Of a stretch of DNA of 64,000 nucleotides, positions 27,300 to 36,519 are shown piece by piece (the first letter of the stretch is position 1; each line of letters opens with the position of its first letter). Made by a program: the position numbers and the translations under genes. Source of the stretch: Flagellimonas_B algarum (GTDB lineage Bacteria; Bacteroidota; Bacteroidia; Flavobacteriales; Flavobacteriaceae); NCBI RefSeq assembly GCF_040513375.1, contig NZ_JBEVTG010000003.1, positions 372,001 through 436,000 on the forward strand, in the 5' to 3' direction. The notes below the pieces were generated by a model. That model searched no databases. It was given only the letters and a program-made list of their open reading frames with translations, and had not been told where the DNA came from.

Positions 27300-27307
27300 T
27301 AATTTTG
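27300..27307 (+). promoter_or_regulatory. -7 promoter box TAATTTTG for the MlaD operon
   Basis: A perfect TAnnTTTG match ending 24 bases before the TTG start of the MlaD gene, so the mlaD-Fe-S genes may have their own promoter in addition to read-through from the amidase. Confidence 0.42.
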
Positions 27308-27330
27308 TTGGAAACCGAAAACCAGATCTT

Positions 27331-28296
27331 TTGAAATTATCCAGGGAAGTCAAAACAGGTATCATCGCTTTGGTCGGTATCTTTTTGTTCATTTTAGGGT
27401 ATGGTTATTTGAAATCGGCATCCATTTTCGATCAATCAAGAACCTTCTACGCGGTATACGATAACGTCCAAGGCCTTCAAAATGGAACCCAGGTTTCCTT
27501 GAACGGGCTAACTATAGGCAATGTCAGCAGCATAAAATTCAAGGATAACAGCGGGAAACTGTTGGTCACTTTCAATATCAATACGGATTTCGAATTCTCC
27601 AAGAACAGCACGATCGAGCTTTTCGATACCGGTATCATCGGTGGCAAGGGCCTGCAGATCATACAAGCATTCGACAACGCCCCAATGGCGCAGTCCGGAG
27701 ATACGTTGAGAACGTTAATCAAGCCGGGATTAACGGAATTGGTACAACAAAAACTCACTCCGCTTCAAATGAAGGTGGAGGGGGCCGTTTCACATGCCGA
27801 TACCTTGTTGATGAATGTAAACGATGTATTGGATGCCAAGACGAAAATGGAACTCCGCCAAAGCATTGCGGGCTTGAACGGTTCGATTAGAAGTTTCGAG
27901 ACCACGACCAATGCCTTGAATGCGCTATTGGTCGAGAACAAAGAGGTGCTCGATTCATCGATTAAAAATTTCGGAACGATCACCGCGAACTTCTCTAAAC
28001 TTTCGAAGACCTTATCCGAAGCTGATTTCGAAGCCACCATAAAGGGATTGCAGGAATCGCTCGACGGTTTGAACGGCGTTTTGGCCAGTATCGAAAAAGG
28101 GGAGGGAACCTTAGGAAAGCTTGCAAAAGACGAAGCGCTATATACCAACCTATCGGATGCGTCACGTCAACTACAATTGTTGTTACAGGATTTCCGTTTG
28201 AATCCGAAACGCTATGTGAACGTTTCCGTATTCGGCAAAAAACAGAAAGACTACGAGTTGCCCGATAACGACCCGGCGGCTCAAAAGGAAAACTAA
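27331..28296 (+). CDS. MCE/MlaD family lipid transport substrate-binding protein
   Basis: The 321-residue protein starts at TTG (27331; KLSREVKTGIIALVGIFLF), since no ATG lies nearby and the sequence at once enters the MlaD membrane anchor. The MCE domain at about 35-115 follows: YAVYDNVQGLQNGTQVSLNGLTIGNVSSI. Helical C-terminal residues with coiled-coil character (up to 300) probably form a hexameric tunnel. It should move phospholipids between the membranes with MlaEF-type partners, which are not in this window. It overlaps the next gene by TAATG. Confidence 0.9.
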   Translation: MKLSREVKTGIIALVGIFLFILGYGYLKSASIFDQSRTFYAVYDNVQGLQNGTQVSLNGLTIGNVSSIKFKDNSGKLLVTFNINTDFEFSKNSTIELFDTGIIGGKGLQIIQAFDNAPMAQSGDTLRTLIKPGLTELVQQKLTPLQMKVEGAVSHADTLLMNVNDVLDAKTKMELRQSIAGLNGSIRSFETTTNALNALLVENKEVLDSSIKNFGTITANFSKLSKTLSEADFEATIKGLQESLDGLNGVLASIEKGEGTLGKLAKDEALYTNLSDASRQLQLLLQDFRLNPKRYVNVSVFGKKQKDYELPDNDPAAQKEN

Positions 28297-29624
28297 TGAT
28301 ACAATACCTTCCGAATGTACTTTTCGCGATCGCACTGATCGCTGGTATCGGTTTCTTTGTTAGGAACATTAAGAAACTTACCCGAAACATCAAACAAGGA
28401 AAGAGCGTCGATACCAGTGGCAACAGTGCCCAACGGTTGAAAAACATGGCCCTGATCGCATTGGGGCAGCAAAAAATGGTGGTACGACCTATTGCCGGGA
28501 TTTTGCATATCGTCGTCTACCTTGGCTTCATCATCATAAACATCGAGGTCCTTGAGATCATTATTGACGGCTTGTTCGGCACCCACCGAATTTTTGCAAG
28601 CTTGGGGGCTTTCTATGATTTTCTGATCGGTTCGTTCGAGATTTTGGCCTTTTTGGTCATCGTTGCCGTAGTTGTCTTTTGGATGCGGCGAAACTTGATC
28701 CGGCTGCAACGTTTTATGAAGCCTGAAATGGCAGGTTGGCCCAAGAAGGACGGAAATCTGATCTTATATATCGAATTGGTCTTGATGACCCTGTTCTTAA
28801 CGATGAACGCTGCGGATCTACAGTTACAACAACTGCAAGCCCCGCATTATGTGGAAGCAGGGAGCTATCCGATCAGCAAGTTCATCGCCCCTTTGTTTTC
28901 GGGCATGGGCGAAGCAAGTTTGATTATGGTCGAACGTTCGGCTTGGTGGATGCACATTCTCGGGATCTTGTTCTTTTTGAATTACCTCTATTATTCCAAG
29001 CACTTACATATCTTATTGGCTTTTCCGAACACCTATTATGGTAAGATTCGGCCAAAAGGGGCCTTCAACAATCTAGAGTCCGTTACCAGTGAGGTCAAAC
29101 TGATGATGGACCCCGATGCGGATCCCTTTGCGGCTACGGGAGGTGAAGAAACCGCAGAGCCAGATAAATTCGGAGCTTCGGATGTCATGGATCTCAACCG
29201 GATCCAATTGCTCAATGCCTACACCTGTACCGAATGCGGCCGTTGCACTTCCGAATGCCCGGCAAACCAGACCGGTAAGAAGCTTTCACCTAGAAAGATC
29301 ATGATGGATACTAGGGATCGTCTGGAAGAAGTAGGCAAGAATATCGATAAGAACAAGGGCACCTTCGTCGATGATGGCAAACAGCTTTTGGATGATTATA
29401 TCAGTCGGGAGGAACTTTGGGCCTGCACTACTTGTAATGCTTGTGTCGAGGCCTGCCCGGTGAGTATCGATCCCCTTTCGATCATTATGGAGATGCGACG
29501 CTTTTTGGTCATGGAGCAATCAGCGGCCCCTACGGAATTGAACAACATGATGTCGAATATTGAAAACAATGGTGCTCCTTGGCCCTACAACCAAATGGAC
29601 CGCCTGAATTGGGTTAACGAATAA
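28296..29624 (+). CDS. Membrane (Fe-S)-binding oxidoreductase subunit (HdrE/HdrC-like fusion)
   Basis: The 442-residue protein joins an N-terminal cytochrome-b-like membrane part (about five helices at 1-240, with His in RPIAGILHIVVYL and WWMHILGILFF as haem-ligand candidates) to a ferredoxin module at 300-420 with two 4Fe-4S motifs, CTECGRCTSECP and CTTCNACVEACP. It resembles the combined HdrE/HdrC or EMO family (menaquinone-linked electron entry). The next gene gives the HdrB-like CCG subunit. The donor is unknown; electron-transfer flavoprotein is one possibility. Confidence 0.87.
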   Translation: MIQYLPNVLFAIALIAGIGFFVRNIKKLTRNIKQGKSVDTSGNSAQRLKNMALIALGQQKMVVRPIAGILHIVVYLGFIIINIEVLEIIIDGLFGTHRIFASLGAFYDFLIGSFEILAFLVIVAVVVFWMRRNLIRLQRFMKPEMAGWPKKDGNLILYIELVLMTLFLTMNAADLQLQQLQAPHYVEAGSYPISKFIAPLFSGMGEASLIMVERSAWWMHILGILFFLNYLYYSKHLHILLAFPNTYYGKIRPKGAFNNLESVTSEVKLMMDPDADPFAATGGEETAEPDKFGASDVMDLNRIQLLNAYTCTECGRCTSECPANQTGKKLSPRKIMMDTRDRLEEVGKNIDKNKGTFVDDGKQLLDDYISREELWACTTCNACVEACPVSIDPLSIIMEMRRFLVMEQSAAPTELNNMMSNIENNGAPWPYNQMDRLNWVNE

Positions 29625-29632
29625 GCAACACT

Positions 29633-30418
29633 ATGGCAGATACATTGACGGTAAAGACCATGGAACAATTTATGGCCGAAGGCAAACAACCCGAAATCCT
29701 CTTTTGGGTAGGTTCTGCCGGTAGCTATGATGATCGCGCCAAAAAAATATCCCGGGCTTTTGTCAAGATCCTGAATAAGGCGAATGTCGATTTTGCGGTC
29801 TTAGGGCAGGAAGAGAGCTGCACCGGGGATGTGGCGAAAAGGGCAGGGAACGAATTTTTGTTCCAAATGCAAGCATTGATGAACATCGAAGTCTTGAACG
29901 GCTATGAAATCAAGAAAATAGTTACCTGCGATCCGCATTCGTTCAACACCCTGAAGAACGAATACCCTTCATTGGGTGGCCGGTACGAAGTCGTACACCA
30001 TACCCAATACATTGACGAATTGATCCGATCAGGACGCTTGAAAGTAGGTAACGATACCTATAAAAACAAACGCATCACCTTTCATGACCCGTGTTATTTG
30101 GGAAGGGCGAATTCCGTTTATGATGCCCCTAGGAACGTCTTGCAAGAGACTAAAGCCGACTTGGTCGAGATGAAAAGGCACAAAAAGACCGCCTTGTGTT
30201 GTGGTGCCGGCGGAGCGCAGATGTTCAAAGAACCCGAGAAAGGGGATATGGACATCAACGTCATGCGTACCAAAGATGCCTTGGAGACCCAACCCAATAT
30301 CATCGCCACTGGTTGCCCATATTGCAATACCATGATGACCGATGGTATCAAGGCCCATGAAAAAGAAGATAGTGTCAAAGTCCTCGACGTTGCCGAACTG
30401 ATCGCAAATTCACTGTAG
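29633..30418 (+). CDS. (Fe-S)-binding protein with CCG domain (HdrB/GlpC-like)
   Basis: The 261-residue protein ends in a canonical CCG domain: HDPCYLGRANSVYDAPR, LCCGAGGAQMF and ATGCPYCNTMM. The N-terminal CCG copy is degenerate, with EESCTGD and TCDPHSFN. In HdrB such cysteines hold a non-cubane 4Fe-4S cluster that reduces disulfides or receives electrons from a partner. It starts 8 bases after the membrane subunit stop, so the two act as one complex. Confidence 0.9.
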   Translation: MADTLTVKTMEQFMAEGKQPEILFWVGSAGSYDDRAKKISRAFVKILNKANVDFAVLGQEESCTGDVAKRAGNEFLFQMQALMNIEVLNGYEIKKIVTCDPHSFNTLKNEYPSLGGRYEVVHHTQYIDELIRSGRLKVGNDTYKNKRITFHDPCYLGRANSVYDAPRNVLQETKADLVEMKRHKKTALCCGAGGAQMFKEPEKGDMDINVMRTKDALETQPNIIATGCPYCNTMMTDGIKAHEKEDSVKVLDVAELIANSL

Positions 30419-30419
30419 C

Positions 30420-30902
30420 ATGTTAGTGGAATTCGAAAAATTGCCAGATACCGCACGGGTATGGATCTACCAGTGCAACCGATCGTTTACAGAACCCGAG
30501 CTGAAGGAAATCGAAGCGCAGGCCGCTGCCTTTTTGGTTCAATGGACCGCCCATGGGGCGGATCTCAAAGCCGGGTTCGAATTGCGCTACAAACGATTCC
30601 TGATCATTGGATTGGACCAGTCGATGAATGCCGCCTCAGGCTGTTCCATCGATGCATCGGTACATTTCATCCAAGCCTTGGAAAAACGCTATGACGTGGA
30701 CCTTCTTGATAAGATGAACGTTTCCTACAAACAAGGGGAGTTCATCGCTTACAAGCCTCTAAAGGACTTCAAGAAGATGGCCAAAGACAAGGCGGTTTCG
30801 AAAAGTACCGTAGTATTCAATAATTTAGTGGCCACAAAGCAGGAATACCAAGAGCATTGGGAAGTACCGGCGGAAGAAAGTTGGCACGCCCGCTTTTTGT
30901 GA
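30420..30902 (+). CDS. Conserved hypothetical protein, often mislabelled ABC transporter ATPase
   Basis: A 160-residue protein beginning MLVEFEKLPDTARVWIYQCNRSF. It contains YKRFLIIGLDQSMNAASGCSIDASVHFIQALEKRY, FIAYKPLKDFKKM, and a conserved end with WHARFL. It has no Walker A or B motif and no ABC signature. Family members of the same length are present across Flavobacteriaceae and carry the label 'ABC transporter ATPase' in databases, which the sequence does not support. It starts one base after the Fe-S gene stop and so shares that operon. Function unknown. Confidence 0.82.
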   Translation: MLVEFEKLPDTARVWIYQCNRSFTEPELKEIEAQAAAFLVQWTAHGADLKAGFELRYKRFLIIGLDQSMNAASGCSIDASVHFIQALEKRYDVDLLDKMNVSYKQGEFIAYKPLKDFKKMAKDKAVSKSTVVFNNLVATKQEYQEHWEVPAEESWHARFL

Positions 30903-30994
30903 AGAATCTCCCAAATAATCCCTATTTCTTGGATATCTTCGATGAAATGCAATATTTTTATGTGCTATAAGTTGATTGTGTAGACAATTCATTT

Positions 30995-33907
30995 ATGCGG
31001 AGAAACTACTTCATTGCCTTTTTTTTCCTCCTTTTTACCATTGCCAATGGACAATCGTATCCGCTGGTAACCGCCGACTCGGTAGAACAACACTCCTGGG
31101 TCGAGACCACCTATGCCGCAATGTCTTTGGAGGAAAAAGTCGGACAATTGTTCATGGTCAGTGTGGCATCGAATCAAAATTCGAAGGCGACCGGTCAAAT
31201 CAAGGAATTGGTCAAAAGCCACCATCTAGGTGGGGTGATTTTTTCAAGAGGCGGACCCGTGCGGCAGGCACGACTCACCAACGCCTATCAAAAAGTGGCG
31301 AAAACCCCCTTATTGATTGGGATGGATGCCGAGTGGGGTTTGGCGATGCGCTTGGATTCGACCTTCGCTTTTCCATGGAACATGACCTTGGGGGCCGTTG
31401 GCGATAACGCACTCATCGAAGCCGTGGGTAACCGGATCGGTTATCATGCGAAGCGCTTAGGGGTCCATATCAATTTCGCTCCGGATATTGATGTAAACAT
31501 CAATCCTGAAAATCCGATTATTGGAAACCGATCTTTTGGCGAAGACCCAGCGCGGGTGGCCCAAAAAGGGATCGCTTTTATGAAAGGTATGGAAGCGGCC
31601 GGGGTACTATCTTCAGGAAAGCACTTTCCCGGACACGGCGATACCGCAACCGATTCCCATAAATCGCTGCCTTTTCTTGACTTTACCAAAGCGCGACTCG
31701 ATAGCGTCGAATTGTATCCGTACCGCGAATTGATCCGAGAAGGGTTGAGTAGTGTGATGGTAGCACACCTGAACATCCCCAGTCTTGAAAAACGCCCGGG
31801 CTTTCCATCCTCCCTTTCACGTCCCATCATCACCGATTTGTTAAAGAAAGAATTGGGGTTTGGTGGTTTGGTGTTCACAGACGCCTTGAATATGAAGGCG
31901 GTTGCTGAATTCGCCCCAGAGGGGGAAGTGGAACTTTCGGCATTTCTTGCGGGCAATGATATGCTTTTGATGCCCTTGAACGTCATCCAGGCCATTGAAA
32001 AAATCAAGAACGCCTATACTCAAGGAATCATTTCGGAAGCCAGGTTGGCCCAATCCGTAAAAAAGATATTACGGGCAAAGTACAAGGTAGGCCTACATCA
32101 CTATCAACCCATTGAGGAGAGCGGATTGGTCGAAGACCTAAATACGATCGAGGATGCCTTGGTTTATGGCAAAGCGATTGAGAATGCCGTGTCCTTGATC
32201 AAGAACAAGGTTGGCTTGGTTCCCGTTCGAAACCTTCAGAACAAAAAGATAGCCTATGTGAAATTAGGGGATGCCGATCACACCCCGTTTTTACGGACTT
32301 TGAAGAAATATGGTCAGGTCACCGAAATCAAGGCCAAGGATATCGCCGGTTATAAAAACAAACTGAAGGCATACAACCTCGTGATCATTGGTGTCCATAA
32401 GAGTAATGAAAGTCCGTGGAAGTCACACGAATTGACCGAAAACGAAAAGTTTTGGCTTCAGGAAATCGCCCGGATGAGAACCAGCAATACCGTACTAACC
32501 GCATTTACCAAGCCCTATGCGTTGAACGACATCATCAACTTCGAATCGATAGATGCGGTATTGGTCGGTTACCAAAACAGCCAATTGGCCCAAGAAAAAG
32601 CGGCCCAAATACTATTTGGTGCCCTTCCGGCCACCGGCACTTTACCGGTCAGTATCAATTCGGAATTCCCTGTCGGGACCGGATTGACGACCAAAGCCAT
32701 TGGGCGCTTGGGTTACAGCATCCCCGAACGTGTCGGCATCGATTCCGGGGCTTTGGCGCGGGTCGATAGTTTGGTGCAAAACGGATTGGATTCCTTGATG
32801 TTCCCTGGGGCACAGGTGTTGATCGCCAAAAAGGGCCGGGTGGTCTATGAGAAAAGCTTCGGAAAACCCACTTACGACACCGAAGTTCCGATTTCTTCGG
32901 ACCATATTTATGACCTCGCTTCCTTGACCAAGATCCTGGGTACCTTACCGCTGATCATGAAGATGGAAGAAGAAGGCAAGATCCGGTTGAACGATACCTT
33001 CCAACAGTTGGTGCCTGCCTATGCCGAAACGGAGTTGAAAGATGTTACCGTATTGAAGGCCTTATCACATTATGGGAGGTTACCTGCCTGGATCGCCTTT
33101 TACGTCGATACCTTGGATAAAGATCGCAAACCGTCGAACGAATTTTACCGAAACACTCCCGTAGCCGGTTTTACGACCAAGGTAAGCGATGATTTGTATT
33201 TGGCGAATTATTACAAGGATTCCATTTACAACCGCATCGGTCGGCAAGAGTTGAAATCAAATCGATACCGTTACAGTGATGTGCCCTATTATGTGTTCAA
33301 AAAATATATTGAGGAAACCTATGGCAACCGTTTGGACCGGCTCGTCGATGACTTTTTACTAAAGTCTTTGGGGGCCAACAAAACGGTATATAATCCGACT
33401 GAAAAATTCGTCAAGCGCGACATTGTGCCAACCGAAGTGGACGATTATTTCCGATACGGTACCGTTCAGGGTTATGTACACGATATGGGAGCGGCGATGC
33501 AAGGGGGTGTCGGAGGGCATGCCGGCATGTTCAGTAACGCCAATGATGTGGCCAAGATCATGCAAATGTATTTGCAGGAAGGATGGTATGGCGGCAAACG
33601 GTACTTTGATGCCCGTACGGTCAAGAAGTTCAATACCTGTTATTTTTGCCACAAGGATGTGCGCAGGGGCGTAGGCTTCGATAAGCCCCAATTGGAAGAT
33701 AAGGGCCCGACCTGTGGTTGCGTCTCTCGAAAGAGCTTCGGTCATAGCGGTTTCACAGGAACCTACACCTGGGCCGATCCCGAAGAAGAACTGGTGTACG
33801 TTTTTCTTTCGAACCGTACCTATCCGACCATGCGCAATACGCTGTTGGTCAAATCAGGCCTGCGAACCAGGATCCAGCAGGCAATTTATGATTCCATTAT
33901 CAATTGA
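30995..33907 (+). CDS. GH3 glycosidase fused to a class C beta-lactamase-like domain
   Basis: A 970-residue exported protein (signal to ANGQ). Residues 35-365 form a GH3 barrel with KHFPGHGDTATDSHK and the nucleophile Asp296 in VFTDALNM; 370-565 form the GH3 second domain. Residues 590-970 are a serine hydrolase with S643-LTK646, Tyr760 in the RYSD stretch and H917-SG as the KTG counterpart. The first half is NagZ-like and should remove beta-GlcNAc; the second half resembles a D-Ala-D-Ala carboxypeptidase or esterase. It probably acts in peptidoglycan recycling. bshA follows 28 bases on. Confidence 0.93.
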   Translation: MRRNYFIAFFFLLFTIANGQSYPLVTADSVEQHSWVETTYAAMSLEEKVGQLFMVSVASNQNSKATGQIKELVKSHHLGGVIFSRGGPVRQARLTNAYQKVAKTPLLIGMDAEWGLAMRLDSTFAFPWNMTLGAVGDNALIEAVGNRIGYHAKRLGVHINFAPDIDVNINPENPIIGNRSFGEDPARVAQKGIAFMKGMEAAGVLSSGKHFPGHGDTATDSHKSLPFLDFTKARLDSVELYPYRELIREGLSSVMVAHLNIPSLEKRPGFPSSLSRPIITDLLKKELGFGGLVFTDALNMKAVAEFAPEGEVELSAFLAGNDMLLMPLNVIQAIEKIKNAYTQGIISEARLAQSVKKILRAKYKVGLHHYQPIEESGLVEDLNTIEDALVYGKAIENAVSLIKNKVGLVPVRNLQNKKIAYVKLGDADHTPFLRTLKKYGQVTEIKAKDIAGYKNKLKAYNLVIIGVHKSNESPWKSHELTENEKFWLQEIARMRTSNTVLTAFTKPYALNDIINFESIDAVLVGYQNSQLAQEKAAQILFGALPATGTLPVSINSEFPVGTGLTTKAIGRLGYSIPERVGIDSGALARVDSLVQNGLDSLMFPGAQVLIAKKGRVVYEKSFGKPTYDTEVPISSDHIYDLASLTKILGTLPLIMKMEEEGKIRLNDTFQQLVPAYAETELKDVTVLKALSHYGRLPAWIAFYVDTLDKDRKPSNEFYRNTPVAGFTTKVSDDLYLANYYKDSIYNRIGRQELKSNRYRYSDVPYYVFKKYIEETYGNRLDRLVDDFLLKSLGANKTVYNPTEKFVKRDIVPTEVDDYFRYGTVQGYVHDMGAAMQGGVGGHAGMFSNANDVAKIMQMYLQEGWYGGKRYFDARTVKKFNTCYFCHKDVRRGVGFDKPQLEDKGPTCGCVSRKSFGHSGFTGTYTWADPEEELVYVFLSNRTYPTMRNTLLVKSGLRTRIQQAIYDSIIN

Positions 33908-33935
33908 TACGCCTAGAAAGGGCTACTTTTACCAT

Positions 33936-35078
33936 ATGAAAATCGCCATAGTATGTTACCCGACTTTCGGAGGAAGCGGTGTCGTAGCCACCGAGTTGGG
34001 AATCGCCCTGGCCGAAAGGGGGCATGAAGTGCATTTCGTCACCTACCGGCAACCGGTTCGATTGGGACTTTTGAATAACAACATACACTTCCACGAAGTC
34101 CATGTACCCGATTACCCGCTGTTTCGCTACCAGCCTTATGAATTGGCCCTATCAAGTAAATTGGTAGACACCATCAAACTGTACGGTATCGAATTGTTGC
34201 ACGTACACTATGCGATACCGCACGCCTATGCGGGGTATATGGCCAAGAAGATGTTGTTGGAGGAGGGAATTTTCATACCCATGATCACCACCCTTCACGG
34301 TACCGATATTACCCTAGTGGGTAACCATCCTTTCTACAAATCGGCCGTAACCTTCAGCATCAACAAATCGGATGTGGTCACTTCGGTTTCTGAAGATCTT
34401 CGCTTGAAGACCTTGAACATTTTCGATGTAAAAAAGGAGATCGAAGTAATCCCGAATTTCATCGATGTCAAAAAATACAGCAACGACTATACCGACTGTC
34501 AACGTTCGTTAATGGCTACGGATGATGAGCGTATCGTCACCCACATAAGTAACTTTAGGAAAGTGAAGCGTATTCCTGATGTGATCAAGGTTTTTGCCAA
34601 GATCCAACAGGAAGTTCCGGCCAAATTGATCATGGTCGGCGAAGGCCCTGAGAAAGAAGGTGCAGAGGCGCTTTGCGAAGAATTGGGCATTGCTGATCGG
34701 GTCTTGTTTTTGGGTAATAGCAATGAGATCGATCGGATCCTCTGCTTTTCGGATCTGTTTTTATTGCCTTCCGAATCGGAAAGCTTCGGTTTGGCAGCAT
34801 TGGAAGCGATGATCAACAAGGTCGCCGTGATATCGAGTAATGCCGGAGGTGTCCCTGAAGTCAACAAACAAGGGATTACCGGTTTTTTGAGCGATGTCGG
34901 TGATATCGATGATATGGCAAAGAACGCGATATACCTTTTGAGTGATGATGCGATTCTTGAAAAGTTCAAGACCAACGCTAGGGAGGAGGCGTCCAAATTC
35001 GACATCCTCAACATCCTTCCCCTTTATGAAGACGTCTATGAAAAAGCCTATCGATCTCGCTACAAAAATTCGTACTGA
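33936..35078 (+). CDS. bshA: N-acetyl-alpha-D-glucosaminyl L-malate synthase BshA
   Basis: From ATG 33936 the protein is 380 residues, the BshA length. It has GT4 folds: KIAIVCYPTFGGSGVVATELGIALAERGHEVHFV and, in the C-terminal half, the donor site SESESFGLAALEAMINKVAVISSNAGGVPEV. It joins GlcNAc from UDP-GlcNAc to L-malate, the first step of bacillithiol synthesis. An in-frame extension to 33714 overlaps the GH3 gene and is not credible. Confidence 0.93.
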   Translation: MKIAIVCYPTFGGSGVVATELGIALAERGHEVHFVTYRQPVRLGLLNNNIHFHEVHVPDYPLFRYQPYELALSSKLVDTIKLYGIELLHVHYAIPHAYAGYMAKKMLLEEGIFIPMITTLHGTDITLVGNHPFYKSAVTFSINKSDVVTSVSEDLRLKTLNIFDVKKEIEVIPNFIDVKKYSNDYTDCQRSLMATDDERIVTHISNFRKVKRIPDVIKVFAKIQQEVPAKLIMVGEGPEKEGAEALCEELGIADRVLFLGNSNEIDRILCFSDLFLLPSESESFGLAALEAMINKVAVISSNAGGVPEVNKQGITGFLSDVGDIDDMAKNAIYLLSDDAILEKFKTNAREEASKFDILNILPLYEDVYEKAYRSRYKNSY

Positions 35079-35237
35079 TCGACATTTCAAGATAGCCCCC
35101 ATCCACATCAAGGACAATATTTATTCTCAACTTGCTGGTTTTTAGCGAGATGAAAAATCGTACACGCTTAATTTGACCCCTAATCGAAGATTTCGTCCAT
35201 TTTAAAGTACAATTTTTAGAATTGGGGTGAATTCGTT

Positions 35238-35245
35238 TACATTTG
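35238..35245 (+). promoter_or_regulatory. -7 promoter box TACATTTG for the OmpA-family gene
   Basis: A perfect TAnnTTTG match ending 28 bases before the ATG at 35273, in an AT-rich gap of about 195 bases. Confidence 0.48.
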
Positions 35246-35272
35246 CCCCTCAATGACCCCAAATTATTGATC

Positions 35273-36457
35273 ATGAAAATCGCAAAGTATATTGCGCTGC
35301 CACTTATGGTGTTGGCCACTTCATTTAGTTATTCGCAAGACCTTGAATTGACCGCAAAAGACAGTACTGTGACCAGTTCCTGGATTTTCGGTGTCGGATG
35401 GAACGCCGTCGACGACGCAGGTAGTGAATTCGAAAACCTTTTTGCCGTCGGCGACAATTGGAATTTCGTTCCCTTCCCTTCACGGGTTAGTGTCGGAAGA
35501 TATTTTAAGAACGGATTTGGATTGGAAGCCATCGGTAGTTATAACCGCTACAAAGAAGGTAAGACCATTGACGGAATCGAGAATCCTGAGGATATTGATT
35601 ATTACGCAATTGACCTTAGGGCCAGCTACGACTTGAACCAAATTCTTGGGGATACGGGTTGGTTCGATCCCTACGTCGGTATCGGTGTGGGGTATACGGA
35701 TGCCAATAACCAGGGTAGGGGAACCTACAATGCCGCTGTCGGATTCCGAACTTGGATTTCCGATCAATGGGGCTTGGATTTCAATTCTACCGGTAAATGG
35801 ACCATGAATAGGGACAATTCCACCAACCATATCCAACATGCCGCCGGGGTGGTCTACCGTTTCGGTATCGAGAAGGAACTTTCACGAAAAGGGCAAGAGA
35901 AATTGGCGATGATCGAGGAGATGGAACGCGAACAACAACGAGTACAAGATTCCATTGCGGAAGCCCAACGACTTGAAGAAGAAGCACGATTGTTGGCCGA
36001 GCGTTTGAAAAAAGAAGAAGAGGAGGCCAGATTGGCTATGGAAGAGAAAGCCCGATTGGATGCCCGAAATACGATGCGAAAAGGAGTTGAAGATGCCGTA
36101 AGCGCCCTGGGCTATGTTTATTTCGATCTGAATTCATCGTATTTGAATGCCAACGATAAAGCATTGCTCGATGCCTTGGTAGCCATTATTGAAGAACATC
36201 CTTCCATGGCGATACGAGTTGGTTCACATACGGATGCCCGTGGTACCGATACGTATAACCTATGGCTTTCAGACAGAAGACTGCAACGTACTGTCGATTA
36301 TCTGATGACAAAGGGAGTCGCTACCGACCGTATCCTAAGCAAAGCCTACGGAGAGACCCAATTGACCAATGAATGTGATGACAACGTGCGTTGTTCGGAA
36401 AGCAAACATCGTGAAAACAGACGCTCAGAATTCGGTGTAGTCTGGACGGATGAATAA
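35273..36457 (+). CDS. OmpA-family outer membrane protein with coiled coil
   Basis: From ATG 35273 (MKIAKYIALPLMVLATSFSYSQ) the protein is 394 residues. An N-terminal beta-barrel occupies about 25-200, then an E/R/K-rich coiled coil at 205-270 (MIEEMEREQQRVQDSIAEAQ), then an OmpA C-terminal domain at 280-394. The peptidoglycan-binding residues are present: SHTDARGTDTYNLWLSDRR. A Cys pair (NECDDNVRC) in the loop is usual in Bacteroidota members. It tethers the outer membrane to the wall. Confidence 0.93.
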   Translation: MKIAKYIALPLMVLATSFSYSQDLELTAKDSTVTSSWIFGVGWNAVDDAGSEFENLFAVGDNWNFVPFPSRVSVGRYFKNGFGLEAIGSYNRYKEGKTIDGIENPEDIDYYAIDLRASYDLNQILGDTGWFDPYVGIGVGYTDANNQGRGTYNAAVGFRTWISDQWGLDFNSTGKWTMNRDNSTNHIQHAAGVVYRFGIEKELSRKGQEKLAMIEEMEREQQRVQDSIAEAQRLEEEARLLAERLKKEEEEARLAMEEKARLDARNTMRKGVEDAVSALGYVYFDLNSSYLNANDKALLDALVAIIEEHPSMAIRVGSHTDARGTDTYNLWLSDRRLQRTVDYLMTKGVATDRILSKAYGETQLTNECDDNVRCSESKHRENRRSEFGVVWTDE

Positions 36458-36483
36458 CAAACCGTATTGAAAAAGAATACTGC

Positions 36484-36519
36484 AAATGGCTTGATCTTGG
36501 GATCAGGCCATTTTTTTTT
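36484..36519 (+). terminator. Rho-independent terminator after the OmpA-family gene
   Basis: AAATGGC-T-TGATC / GATCA-G-GCCATTT with loop TTGG, followed by a T9 run. The stem overlaps the stop codon of the MraY-like gene on the other strand. Confidence 0.85.

Noticed and set aside
33714..33935. N-terminal extension of BshA inside the GH3 gene
   Set aside because: It overlaps about 190 bases of the GH3/beta-lactamase coding sequence, has no homology, and the ATG at 33936 gives the exact start of the GT4 fold.
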